DNA from: DATKUK01 sp035530655
GTDB lineage: Bacteria > Planctomycetota > Phycisphaerae > UBA1845 > DATKUK01
NCBI GenBank assembly: GCA_035530655.1
Contig: DATKUK010000103.1
Location: forward strand, 50,105-114,104
Length of the DNA: 64,000 bases
Reading direction: 5' to 3'
Shown here: piece by piece, positions 1 to 7,769 of the stretch
Numbering within the stretch: position 1 is the stretch's first letter
How the letters are laid out: each line of letters starts with the position of its first letter
Program-made: the position numbers and the translations under genes
The notes under the pieces: generated by a model
Told to the model about the DNA's origin: nothing
Databases searched by the model: none
What the model saw: only the letters and a program-made list of their open reading frames with translations

Positions 1-1363
1 ACTCTCGTACGTTGCCCGGCCACGCGTAGGCTTGCAGATAATCCAAACAGGTCGAATCCAAACGAACATCCGGCAGCTTCAGCTTCCCGCCCAACTGCTT
101 CACGAAGTATCGAGCCAGTGGCAGGATGTCTTCCCGCCGCTGCCGCAGAGGGGGTATGTGAATATCAATTACACGCAGGCGGTAGAACAGGTCTTCGCGA
201 AAGCGCCCTTGCCTGATCGCCTCGGCCAGGTCTTTGTTGGTCGCCGCCAGAACGCGGACATCGATCTTGCGAGGCTGACTCTGGCCCACCGGCAGGATCT
301 CCTTCTCCTGCAACACACGGAGAATCTTCAGTTGCGTGGCCGGCGAGATGTCGCCGATCTCGTCGAGCAGAATCGTGCCCCCCTCGGCCTGCTCAAACAG
401 CCCCACACGATCGTCAATGGCCCCGGTGAACGCGCCGGCGCGGTGACCAAACAACTCACTCTCCAGCAGCGTCTCCGGCAGGGCCCCGCAGTTGACCGCC
501 ACGAACGGCCCGTCGCTGCGGTGCGAGAGTTGGTGGATGTATCGTGCAAGCACCTCTTTGCCCGTGCCCGTCTCCCCGGTGATCAACACTGCCGAGTCGA
601 ACCGAGCCACCCGCCCAGCCAGATCGACCACCCGCCGGAACGGTTCGCTGCGGATCTCCACAAACATCGGCTTGGCCGGATGCTCCAGCGCACTGAGCCG
701 CTGACGCTGCCTGGCCAACTCACGCGTCCTGCGGCGAAGCTCCGCGCTGAGTTGCCGCACCTTGCCCTGGATGTCATCGCCCTGGAAGTACGCCAGGTGC
801 GGCTCCAACGTGGGGCCCCAGGATTCACGGTCCCTGCCCACAGCCGAACACACCCGATCGCCCTTTGCTTTGCAGCGATCTTCAATGAAGTAGATGTCCT
901 TGCCCAGGCAGAACGAAGCGTACCCACTGGCGTAGCCGACCAGCATCCAACAGACCGGATGGTCCGTCGGACCCAACTCGGCCAGATGCTCTTCAGCCTC
1001 TCCCGAATCGTGCCAGGTAACCTCCATCGCAAACCGGCCCGCCACCTCATCCCACTCGAGCGATTTGACCAGCGCCTTGGTCACGCCCTGTAGCGTGTGC
1101 AGTCGCGGACCGGCCTTGAGCCACTCGATCGTGCTGTCCCACACGAAGACGCGCTTCATCGCCGCCGCATCAGCGTGGCCCCAGAAATAGCCAAAACGCG
1201 TCAGCATCCGGCGCGCCTGGTCCATGCCGATCGTGTCGACCAGGTCCTTGCGGAACTGGGCAAAGGCATGGATCGCGTGCAGCACCAGGCGCCGTTCGTG
1301 CAGCGCCAGGCGCCCCTCGGCAAAGTCGACCAACTCCTCAAGCCTTAGATCCTCGGCCTTCAT
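1..1363 (-). CDS. Sigma-54-dependent activator with XylR_N/V4R sensor domain (3' end cut by window)
   Basis: Translating the minus strand from ATG at 1363 (AAAGG just upstream) gives about 454 residues and no stop before the window edge. The N-terminal ~210 residues resemble the XylR/DmpR sensor module: an XylR_N-type region, then a V4R region with EDRCKAKGDRVC. A linker leads to an AAA+ sigma-54 domain with Walker A GETGTGKE near residue 260, an intact GAFTGA loop, and LLDEIGD. The C-terminal helix-turn-helix would lie beyond the window. Family members bind small, often aromatic, effectors through V4R and then activate sigma-54 RNA polymerase. It is divergent from the acetate kinase operon, whose sigma-54 promoter lies about 130 bp away, so it is the likely activator. 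The effector cannot be read from sequence. Confidence 0.9.
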   Translation of the reverse strand, partial: MKAEDLRLEELVDFAEGRLALHERRLVLHAIHAFAQFRKDLVDTIGMDQARRMLTRFGYFWGHADAAAMKRVFVWDSTIEWLKAGPRLHTLQGVTKALVKSLEWDEVAGRFAMEVTWHDSGEAEEHLAELGPTDHPVCWMLVGYASGYASFCLGKDIYFIEDRCKAKGDRVCSAVGRDRESWGPTLEPHLAYFQGDDIQGKVRQLSAELRRRTRELARQRQRLSALEHPAKPMFVEIRSEPFRRVVDLAGRVARFDSAVLITGETGTGKEVLARYIHQLSHRSDGPFVAVNCGALPETLLESELFGHRAGAFTGAIDDRVGLFEQAEGGTILLDEIGDISPATQLKILRVLQEKEILPVGQSQPRKIDVRVLAATNKDLAEAIRQGRFREDLFYRLRVIDIHIPPLRQRREDILPLARYFVKQLGGKLKLPDVRLDSTCLDYLQAYAWPGNVRE

Positions 1364-1370
1364 ACTAACC

Positions 1371-1401
1371 TTTCATAATGAAATGTAGCCCTTTCATTAT
1401 G
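1371..1401. promoter_or_regulatory. Paired upstream activator sites (TTTCATWATG repeats)
   Basis: TTTCATAATGAAA at 1371-1383 is a perfect dyad around a central A. A second copy of its left part, TTTCATTATG, lies at 1392-1401. The copies are 21 bp apart, two helical turns, and sit about 100-110 bp upstream of the sigma-54 promoter, the normal distance for an enhancer. They lie just upstream of the divergent activator gene, so they may also mediate autoregulation. Confidence 0.65.
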
Positions 1402-1481
1402 CACACCTTTTCTTTATTGTCAACTTCTTTGCATGGTCTCCAAATAACTATCACATAAGCACTTACAGCAATACGTGTCGT

Positions 1482-1497
1482 TGGCACAGCTCTTGCG
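1482..1497 (+). promoter_or_regulatory. Sigma-54 (-24/-12) promoter for the M20 peptidase-ackA operon
   Basis: TGGCACA then GCTC then TTGC matches the sigma-54 consensus. The invariant GG (1483-1484) and GC (1495-1496) are exactly 10 bp apart. Transcription would start near 1508, leaving a leader of about 50 nt before the strong Shine-Dalgarno AAGGAG (1547-1552) and ATG at 1561. The divergent gene encodes a sigma-54 activator. Confidence 0.85.
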
Positions 1498-1560
1498 ATA
1501 CTGCCATGTGGCCTCCGGGCAGTGCCCGGGGCCAGACGACCGCAAAAAGGAGACAATACA

Positions 1561-2784
1561 ATGTACCGGATCCTGAAGGACAGAAACGCCGCTCTGAACG
1601 AAGCCTTGATCGGTTTTGCCCAGCAACTTATCAGCACGCCCAGCCCCAGTCTGGGCGAGGCCGCCGTGGCCGGCTTGGTCGAGCGGAAGATGCGGGAGGT
1701 GGGTTACGACAAGGTATTCCGCGATGAGGCCGGCAACGTCGTGGGCCTGCTGCTCGGTCGCGAAGCCGGACCGACCGTCCTGCTGAACTGTCACATGGAC
1801 ACCGTCTCGCCAGAGGCGGACGGGAAGTGGGACCGATCGCCCTACACCGCCCAGGTCGACGGGGGCCGCTTGTATGGTCTTGGCGCAGCCGACTGCAAAG
1901 GCGGGGTGGCCGCCCATGTCTATACGGGCGCGCTGCTCAAACGGAGTCTTCTGCCGTTGCGTGGCAACCTGATCGTTGCCGCAACGGTGGCCGAAGAGAA
2001 CGGTCGCAGCGTTGGGGTCCGCGCTCTGCTGGAGAAGACGCTGCCCGAACTGGAGCTGAAGCCTGACCACGCCATCCTGGGCGAGCCGACCGCTCTGGGA
2101 CTCTACTACGGCCACGACGGATGGGTGGAGTTGGACATCTGCGTCGAGAGCGCCAACCCCTTCGACGTGGACGATGCGGCTACGGCCATCGTCAACGACT
2201 TCAGCGCCGGTCGTATGGGCGATCAGGGCGACGTCGAATCGTTCGTACTTGATCAGCCTCGGTTTCAGAACGTCGACGGCCTGCGCAAGGCAACCATTGG
2301 CGTAACCCGGCGTCTGCGCCCGGCTGAAAGCATCGGCGACGTGCTCCACCAGCTTCAGCACAACGCGGCGCTGGCCGCCCAGCCCTCCGGTGCCGTCGCG
2401 GTCGAAGTACTGGTCCGCCAGGAGAACCAGCGACTGTACACCGGCACCACCACACTGGTCCGCCATGTAACGAATGCGTGGGCCACCGACCCATTCGATC
2501 GCTTGATGGAGCGTGCCCGGCAGGCGTTGTCGGCCGCCGGCTGCCAGGTCAGGCCCGGCAAGTGGCAACTGGGACGGTTGGGCATGGGCACAGCCGGCAG
2601 CCTTCTGGTCAGCGAGTTCGCGGTGCCCACAATCGGCTACGGCCCGGGCGACGAGACGATGGCCCACGCGCGGGATGAGTACGTCCAGATCGACAAACTT
2701 GTCGAGACCCCCTACGGCACGGCAGCAATCGTTCACAGCCTGATCGGCGTGCCTGTGTGCGGCTGGACCTCTGACGAAATCTGA
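1561..2784 (+). CDS. M20-family zinc amidohydrolase/peptidase (YgeY/ArgE/DapE-like)
   Basis: 407 residues from ATG 1561, chosen because AAGGAG sits 8 bp upstream; an in-frame start at 1522 has no such site. M20 metal-site motifs are visible in order: NCHMDTVSP (His/Asp near residue 80), GAADCKGG (bridging Asp), the catalytic EEN, GEPT, and a C-terminal MAHARDE. M20 enzymes hydrolyse amide bonds in dipeptides, N-acyl amino acids or carbamoyl compounds. The closest feel is YgeY-like hydrolases or ArgE-type deacylases, but the substrate is unknown. It is the first gene of the operon, 36 bp before ackA. If it is a deacetylase, the acetate released could feed the kinase; this link is inference. 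Confidence 0.85.
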   Translation: MYRILKDRNAALNEALIGFAQQLISTPSPSLGEAAVAGLVERKMREVGYDKVFRDEAGNVVGLLLGREAGPTVLLNCHMDTVSPEADGKWDRSPYTAQVDGGRLYGLGAADCKGGVAAHVYTGALLKRSLLPLRGNLIVAATVAEENGRSVGVRALLEKTLPELELKPDHAILGEPTALGLYYGHDGWVELDICVESANPFDVDDAATAIVNDFSAGRMGDQGDVESFVLDQPRFQNVDGLRKATIGVTRRLRPAESIGDVLHQLQHNAALAAQPSGAVAVEVLVRQENQRLYTGTTTLVRHVTNAWATDPFDRLMERARQALSAAGCQVRPGKWQLGRLGMGTAGSLLVSEFAVPTIGYGPGDETMAHARDEYVQIDKLVETPYGTAAIVHSLIGVPVCGWTSDEI

Positions 2785-2820
2785 TCCACCAGACCGTCAC
2801 CCGGAAAGGATGCAATAGCC

Positions 2821-4047
2821 ATGAAGGTGCTCGTCTTCAACTGCGGCAGCTCTTCGCTGAAGTACAAGCTGCTGGAGATGCCATCGGCCCGGATGCTGGC
2901 GGGCGGCGAGGCGCAGCGCGTCGGGCCGCCCACCGCGCAACCCGCCTGCATCTACCACCGTACAAACGGCGACCAGCAGCAACACCAGGTGGACATGCCC
3001 AACCACGCGGTAGCCTTCCAAGAGGTAATGAAACTGCTGACGAGCGATACACGCCTTGCCCCGGACGCCGTCGGTCACCGCATGGTGCACGGGGGCACAA
3101 GGTTTGCCGACCATGCCATCGTCGACGAGGCCGTGATCGGCGAACTTGAAGCGATCCAGGACCTAGCGCCGCTGCACAACCCGCCGGCCACCGCCTTGGT
3201 GCGAGCGTGCCAAAGCCGATACCCGCACCTGCCCCAGGTCGTCGTGTTCGACACGGCGTTTCACGCCGCTATTCCCGATTACGCCTATACTTACGCCCTG
3301 CCGCGTGATCTGATGTCCGAACTGGGGATACGTAAGTACGGCTTCCACGGCACGAGCCACCAATACGTCGTGGAGGAAGCGGCGCGCCTGCTCGACCGCC
3401 CTCTGGACGAATTCAACGCCGTCAGTTGCCACCTTGGCAGCGGAGGCGCAAGCCTCTGCGCGGTGGTCAACGGACGATCGGTCGACAACACGATGGGCTA
3501 TTCGCCGCTGCAGGGACTGATGATGAGTACCCGTTGCGGCGACCTCGACCCCGCCGTCGCCCTGCAATTGCTGACGTTCGCCGGCGGTGACGGCGACAGC
3601 GTGGAAAATCTGCTCAACAAGCGAAGCGGCGTCCTCGGCATGTCGGGCATGTCCGCTGACATCCGAGATGTCCTAGCCAGTGTCGAACAGGATGCCGACG
3701 CCTCGCCGCGTTTGCGCCGGACCGTCGAAGCCTACGTCTGGCGCATCCGCAAATACCTGGGATCGTATCTGGCCACTGTCGGATCGGCCGACGCCATCAT
3801 CTTCACCGACACCATCGGCGAGACCTCCCCGCAGGTCCGATGGGCCGTCTGCGCCGGTATGGAGGTATTCGGCGTGTCCATCGATCCCGCGCGGAACATC
3901 GCCGCCACGCATCTGCCGGCCGACGTCGCCCGAGACGACAGCAAAGTCCGGATTCTCGCCATTCAGACCAATGAAGAGCTGGCCATCGCCCGACGTACCT
4001 TCTCCATGCTCTCGGGCGCCGCCGGCCCTCTACAGAAGGAGCATTGA
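2821..4047 (+). CDS. ackA: Acetate kinase
   Basis: 408 residues, the normal AckA length. Acetate kinase interconverts acetate + ATP and acetyl phosphate + ADP, usually making ATP in fermentation. Family signatures are present: FNCGSSSLKYK at the N-terminus (Asn7, the serines and the Lys), HRMVHGG (substrate Arg), FDTAFH (catalytic Asp), YGFHGTSH (phosphate-contacting His), MSTRCGDLDP (transition-state Arg) and IQTNEELAIAR near the C-terminus. No phosphotransacetylase gene is adjacent. A divergent paralog follows with one base between stop and start, so the two are probably translationally coupled. Expression is expected from the sigma-54 promoter near 1490. Confidence 0.95.
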   Translation: MKVLVFNCGSSSLKYKLLEMPSARMLAGGEAQRVGPPTAQPACIYHRTNGDQQQHQVDMPNHAVAFQEVMKLLTSDTRLAPDAVGHRMVHGGTRFADHAIVDEAVIGELEAIQDLAPLHNPPATALVRACQSRYPHLPQVVVFDTAFHAAIPDYAYTYALPRDLMSELGIRKYGFHGTSHQYVVEEAARLLDRPLDEFNAVSCHLGSGGASLCAVVNGRSVDNTMGYSPLQGLMMSTRCGDLDPAVALQLLTFAGGDGDSVENLLNKRSGVLGMSGMSADIRDVLASVEQDADASPRLRRTVEAYVWRIRKYLGSYLATVGSADAIIFTDTIGETSPQVRWAVCAGMEVFGVSIDPARNIAATHLPADVARDDSKVRILAIQTNEELAIARRTFSMLSGAAGPLQKEH

Positions 4048-4048
4048 G

Positions 4049-5149
4049 GTGAACATCCTCGTACTGAACCCCGGACGGCGGATCCTGGGGTACGCTTTTT
4101 TCGGTCAGGGCGGCCGACACCCGCTCCTGGAAGGAACCTGTAACCCGTCCTGCGGCCCGCAAACCGACGTGCGTTCGCTGCTGACCATCCTTCGTGACCT
4201 GCGGCAACGGTGTGCATCCACGGCCGGCCATCACACGACGGACGTTGTAGCTATCCGCACGCTATATGGCGGGTCGGCCTTTGGCAAAGCGACACTCGTC
4301 ACCGAACAGGTCGTCGCCACTCTTGGGGCGATCGCACCTGAAGCGCCACTTCACCTGCCCGGACTGCTGGTACTGATCGAAGCCTGCCAGGAGATCTTCC
4401 CGAACCGCCCCCTCGTTGCTGCCTTCGAGACCGCGTTCTTTGTGCCTCTGCCACCGAGGGAACACCTCTATGCGCTGGCCGCCGATACGACAGGCAGCTC
4501 GTCCCTACGACGCTACGGGTTCCATGGGCTGCTGCACGAAGCTGCGTGCGCCCATGTACTCCGGCTTACACGGGCCTCGCGCCCGGGCACGCTGCCCCGT
4601 ACCCTTTCGCTGTGTCTGGAGCCCAGGCCGGAACTCGCCGCGGTGGCCGGTGGTCGACCGATAATGGTGACCGGCGGAGCAACCCCCTTGGAGGGCATAC
4701 CGGGGCAGACCAGTTGCGGGCAGATCGATCCGGCCATTGTAATGGCGCTGGCACAGGAAAAGGGCTGGGGACCCGAACAGATCGACGCCGTGCTGACCCG
4801 CCAGAGCGGACTGCTCGGCCTGACAGGACAGCCAACCGACCTTGACATGCTCTTCACCGACAACCGGGAGGAATATCGACTGGCGCGGCAGATGATCGAA
4901 TACCACATTCTCCGTGCTGCGGGCGCGGGGGTGGCGGCGCTCGGTGGTCTCGATGCGATCATCGTCTCAGGACGCTTCACTCAAGCGGGCCGTGTTCTCG
5001 GCCCCTGGCTCAGGGAGCAACTCCACCTGCCGGGCCGGCCTCAATTGCCTGCCGTCCGCTTAGAGTTCTACACAGAGACGATCGGGCGCATCGTGGCCGA
5101 CCAGGCCCTGGCGGCGGTCCGCAACACTGCGCGTCGCTCCGTCGCGTGA
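4049..5149 (+). CDS. AckA-like protein with degenerate active site (putative pseudokinase)
   Basis: 366 residues from GTG 4049, with AGAAGGAG 8 bp upstream, starting one base after the ackA stop. Fold motifs of the acetate kinase family are recognisable: MNILVLNPG, LYGG, FETAF, YGFHG followed by a retained His, GQIDPA and a GLDAI segment. Key positions differ from AckA: the SSS loop after NxG is RRI, the following Lys is Gly, the catalytic Asp is Glu (FETAF), the MSTR Arg is Ser (QTSCGQ), and the NEE motif is not visible. The frame is intact and codon use matches its neighbours, so it is a maintained gene. It could be a regulatory partner of AckA or a kinase for another acid. Confidence 0.8.
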   Translation: MNILVLNPGRRILGYAFFGQGGRHPLLEGTCNPSCGPQTDVRSLLTILRDLRQRCASTAGHHTTDVVAIRTLYGGSAFGKATLVTEQVVATLGAIAPEAPLHLPGLLVLIEACQEIFPNRPLVAAFETAFFVPLPPREHLYALAADTTGSSSLRRYGFHGLLHEAACAHVLRLTRASRPGTLPRTLSLCLEPRPELAAVAGGRPIMVTGGATPLEGIPGQTSCGQIDPAIVMALAQEKGWGPEQIDAVLTRQSGLLGLTGQPTDLDMLFTDNREEYRLARQMIEYHILRAAGAGVAALGGLDAIIVSGRFTQAGRVLGPWLREQLHLPGRPQLPAVRLEFYTETIGRIVADQALAAVRNTARRSVA

Positions 5150-5496
5150 TCCGATCGAACTCGCCCCTCCTCCACGGACCGATGCAGCGACCTGCTGAGC
5201 AAAGATCCTCATGTTGAGGTACGTGGACGCCCAGACCGGCCGGCGTTGACCTCGGACAACCGCTGTAACTCATTTTGTCTACTAGGGATACAACATTTTA
5301 CCGCGCCCGTTGCCAACCCATGTTGAACCGTCGCATCATTTCCCGCCAGAGCCCCACCAGTCTGGCAGCACCGCCGCACGTACGGAAGCGTTCGCAACTA
5401 CTTCAAAAACAGCATGTTAGAGTTGCCCATTCGAGCTGGCAGCCAAGGCGCCACAGCGGCGGCACAGGCTTTGCACCATTGAAGACCGAGGATGAG

Positions 5497-5542
5497 AGAG
5501 CGCTGAGCCCCAGCGTGATGGGGGTGGCGCTCTTTCTTTTTT
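5497..5542 (+). terminator. Rho-independent terminator
   Basis: AGAGCGC (5497-5503) pairs with GCGCTCT (5527-5533), with an inner CCCC/GGGG stem, followed by TTCTTTTTT. It probably ends the ackA operon transcript or a small RNA encoded just upstream. Confidence 0.8.
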
Positions 5543-5721
5543 GGTCGCGTCCCGAAACGGTGCGCGGGCTGGGTTCGGCCGCAAGGGTTCGGATACCAGC
5601 GGATGCAGTTGATAGTTGCCGTAAGCGTGCGAGTTAGTCCGGTGCCTGGACGGTGGCTCGCCGAGGCAGCAGGCTGCACCGAAGCGCAGCGTTAAAGCGG
5701 GATTGACGTAGAGGGGAAAGG

Positions 5722-5754
5722 CACCCAAGGGGCCTGTAAGGGCCAATTGGGGTG
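5722..5754 (+). other. Leader hairpin before PEP-CTERM gene
   Basis: CACCCAA (5722-5728) pairs with TTGGGGTG (5747-5754) with one bulge, and GGCC (5731-5734) with GGCC (5741-5744). There is no U-tract, so it is not a simple terminator. It lies 50 bp before the ATG at 5804 and could affect mRNA stability or translation. Confidence 0.4.
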
Positions 5755-5803
5755 TAAGTGTAAGAAATGAACTCCGTGGGTTTTGTGAGGAGGAACGTGA
5801 GTT

Positions 5804-6376
5804 ATGACTAGAGTTCTGTTAGCGTTACTATTCGCAGCGGGGCTGACGGTCGCCGCCAACGCGGCGGTCGTGCAGTTCTCGATCGACGGCGTTCCGATTG
5901 ACCCCGCCGTGCCGGTCGAGGTTGAACCCAGCGATTGGTTGATGGTGGATGTCTGGATCGTTCCGGACGCAGGCGGAATTGAGAATTTCTGGGTGGACGT
6001 TCTCATGACCGGACCGTGGCCCGAGCCTATACTGCCTCAGATCCCTGACTTGCTCCCCGGCGGCGAGGTCGTGATGCTCCCTCCGTGGGATAACGAAGAC
6101 GCCGTCGCCTACTACGATGCGGGCTATGACGTCTACTCGATTGGTGGGTTCGTACGAGGCGACCCGTGGGTTGGCCCCGGCGGTGTGGCCGAATTTCTCG
6201 TCCACATTCCGGATGTCCCGATCTCCACGATTCTTAATCTCGAGTACGACTACGTCGAGATCGGAGCAGGTACCGCCGAAACGCTGCCGCTGATACTGCA
6301 CGTCACCCCCGAGCCGGCGACCATCGGTCTGCTGGTGCTGGGCGGTCTGGCTGCGCTGCGTCGCAGGTTCGCGTAA
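5804..6376 (+). CDS. Exported PEP-CTERM-sorted protein of unknown function
   Basis: 190 residues. The N-terminus is a Sec signal peptide (MTRVLLALLFAAGLTVAANA). The middle is an acidic, beta-rich domain with many Pro, Val, Asp and Trp residues and no recognised enzyme motif. The C-terminus has the classic sorting tripartite: PEPAT, a hydrophobic helix (IGLLVLGGLAAL), then RRRFA. PEP-CTERM proteins are processed by an exosortase and usually become surface or matrix proteins. A GAGGAGG ribosome site lies upstream. The gene stands alone between two terminators, and no exosortase is in the window. Confidence 0.9.
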   Translation: MTRVLLALLFAAGLTVAANAAVVQFSIDGVPIDPAVPVEVEPSDWLMVDVWIVPDAGGIENFWVDVLMTGPWPEPILPQIPDLLPGGEVVMLPPWDNEDAVAYYDAGYDVYSIGGFVRGDPWVGPGGVAEFLVHIPDVPISTILNLEYDYVEIGAGTAETLPLILHVTPEPATIGLLVLGGLAALRRRFA

Positions 6377-6413
6377 CAACCGAACCGCAAAATTGGTGGT
6401 AAACTAAGCGGAC

Positions 6414-6454
6414 GACGCTCGCCACTACTGGGTGGCGAGCGTCGCCCGTCTTTT
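6414..6454 (+). terminator. Rho-independent terminator after PEP-CTERM gene
   Basis: A perfect 12-bp stem, GACGCTCGCCAC (6414-6425) with GTGGCGAGCGTC (6432-6443), has a 6-nt loop and is followed by GCCCGTCTTTT. It separates this gene from the convergent cluster ending at 6513. Confidence 0.9.
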
Positions 6455-6512
6455 GGTGCGCTACCAGCGTGGTGCCGAATGAGCATTTCTTCGGGCGCCT
6501 GAAGACACTCAC

Positions 6513-6851
6513 CTAGTGATCGCAGATATTCTGCCCCGAACTGAGCGAACCATCGAGGTATTGGCTGGCCAGCTCCTGCGGATCGGCCTCGGCTGCACCC
6601 AGGACGACCGCGATGCCGTGGCGTGCGAACAGCCCTTGCGCCCGGGGCCCCATCCCCCCGGTGATGACCACGTTCACGCCCTGCTCAGCCAACCAGCCGG
6701 GAAGCATGCCCGGCTCGTGGGGCGGCGTCTGCACCCATTCGGTTCCCAGAATCTGCCCGCTCTGCTGATCCGCATCGACGAGGGCAAATTGCTCACACCG
6801 GCCGAAATGACTGCTACAGCGACCTCCCGCTACTGGAATCCCGATCCGCAT
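6513..6851 (-). CDS. NifX/NifB-type Fe-Mo cofactor-binding domain protein (ORP-cluster type)
   Basis: 112 residues, the size of a stand-alone dinitrogenase Fe-Mo cofactor (NifX/NafY/MTH1175) domain. It starts MRIGIPVAGG and continues CSSHFGRCEQFALVD, where family members read S.HFG, then has an internal VVITGGMGPRA motif and a C-terminal helix. Members bind metal-sulfur clusters; the orange protein of Desulfovibrio carries an Mo-S-Cu cluster. It is the last gene of the cluster, with its AAGGAG overlapping the end of the upstream ATPase gene. Confidence 0.85.
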   Translation of the reverse strand: MRIGIPVAGGRCSSHFGRCEQFALVDADQQSGQILGTEWVQTPPHEPGMLPGWLAEQGVNVVITGGMGPRAQGLFARHGIAVVLGAAEADPQELASQYLDGSLSSGQNICDH

Positions 6852-6866
6852 GGCTGATAAGCTCCT

Positions 6867-7769
6867 TCAACCAACTCCCTCAAACAGGGCTTCTCTAACA
6901 ACGCTCCAAAGGGCCTCGGTCTGCTTCACCACGCAACCGTCGCCCCGTTCCACCACCGTGATCCCCGCCAATTGGGCGGCCGTCACGGATGGCGAATAAC
7001 TGATTCGCCCCACCGTCCTGGCGCCAACACGCTTGGCCTCACGCTCGATGAGCCGCGTAAGGGTCTCGCTCAGATCGAACTTGTTTACACATACCCAAGT
7101 TGGGATTCGGAAATGCGCCGTCAACTCACAGATCCGCTTCAGATCGTGCAGACCCGACCGCGAAGGCTCGGTCACCACCAGAGCACCATCCGCCGAGCTG
7201 ATCGATGCGATAACCGGGCAGCCGATCCCGGGCGGACCATCGATCAGGACCAACTCCAGACCGTGTCGTTCGGCCTGGCTCCGCGCCTCGCGGCGGACCA
7301 AGCTAACCAGCTTTCCGCTGTTCTCGGCTGCCGGCCGAAGGCGAGCATGAACCATCGGTCCGTGAGCGGTGTGTGAGATGAACCACTGCCCCGTCTGCAC
7401 CTCGGTCAGTGTCACCGCTTCCGCCGGGCAAACCAACTCGCACACACCGCACCCCTCGCAGGCCAGCGTGTCCACTGAATAGGTCGCCCCCGAAACGTCG
7501 TTTGGCGAATCATCGAGTCGAATCGCGTCAAAACGGCAGGCCTCCGCGCACCGGCCGCATGCTGTGCACCGGTCCGGCTCAATCCGGGCCTCCACGCCGC
7601 CCGAAAACGGCTGCGTGTGTTCCGTTCGAGCAGGAAGAACCAACGCAAGGTTTGGCGCATCCACGTCACAGTCCGCCAGGACGACCCGTCCGGCCAGCAC
7701 CGCCAGGGACGCGGTAATACTCGTCTTGCCGGTCCCCCCTTTGCCGCTGATGATCACCAACTCTTTCAT
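6867..7769 (-). CDS. MinD/Mrp-type P-loop ATPase with 2x[4Fe-4S] ferredoxin insert
   Basis: 300 residues. A deviant Walker A (SGKGGTGKTS, residues ~8-17) and DCDVDAPN identify the MinD/ParA/Mrp family. A ferredoxin insert follows at ~60-115 with CTACGRCAEAC and CEGCGVCELVC, enough for two 4Fe-4S clusters; then LIDGPPGIGCP and VTEPS. This architecture is typical of ATPases in ORP operons. It starts inside the stop of its paralog (ATGA overlap at 7766-7769), indicating translational coupling and perhaps a heteromer. The likely role is ATP-driven assembly or transfer of a metal-sulfur cluster. Confidence 0.9.
   Translation of the reverse strand: MKELVIISGKGGTGKTSITASLAVLAGRVVLADCDVDAPNLALVLPARTEHTQPFSGGVEARIEPDRCTACGRCAEACRFDAIRLDDSPNDVSGATYSVDTLACEGCGVCELVCPAEAVTLTEVQTGQWFISHTAHGPMVHARLRPAAENSGKLVSLVRREARSQAERHGLELVLIDGPPGIGCPVIASISSADGALVVTEPSRSGLHDLKRICELTAHFRIPTWVCVNKFDLSETLTRLIEREAKRVGARTVGRISYSPSVTAAQLAGITVVERGDGCVVKQTEALWSVVREALFEGVG

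Larger units (their letters stand above)
5150..5803. other. Noncoding region between ackA paralog and PEP-CTERM gene
   Basis: This 654-bp stretch has no convincing coding region. It holds a strong intrinsic terminator (5497-5542) over 340 bp after the last stop codon, then about 260 bp of structured DNA before the next gene, including a hairpin at 5722-5754. The GGCAAACC- and GCAAAGCC-type boxes of a c-di-GMP-I riboswitch were looked for and not seen. The 5150-5496 part could be a long 3' UTR or an independent small RNA. Confidence 0.5.

Noticed and set aside
32..1093. Long plus-strand open frame at the left edge
   Set aside because: It is antisense to the XylR/V4R sigma-54 activator, whose motifs are clear on the minus strand.
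5275..5637. 120-residue open frame in the noncoding region
   Set aside because: It crosses the terminator and has no ribosome site or recognisable protein pattern.
5720..5735. GG-N10-GC match ahead of the PEP-CTERM gene
   Set aside because: No TTGC at -12 and only part of the -24 element; it is better explained by the hairpin.
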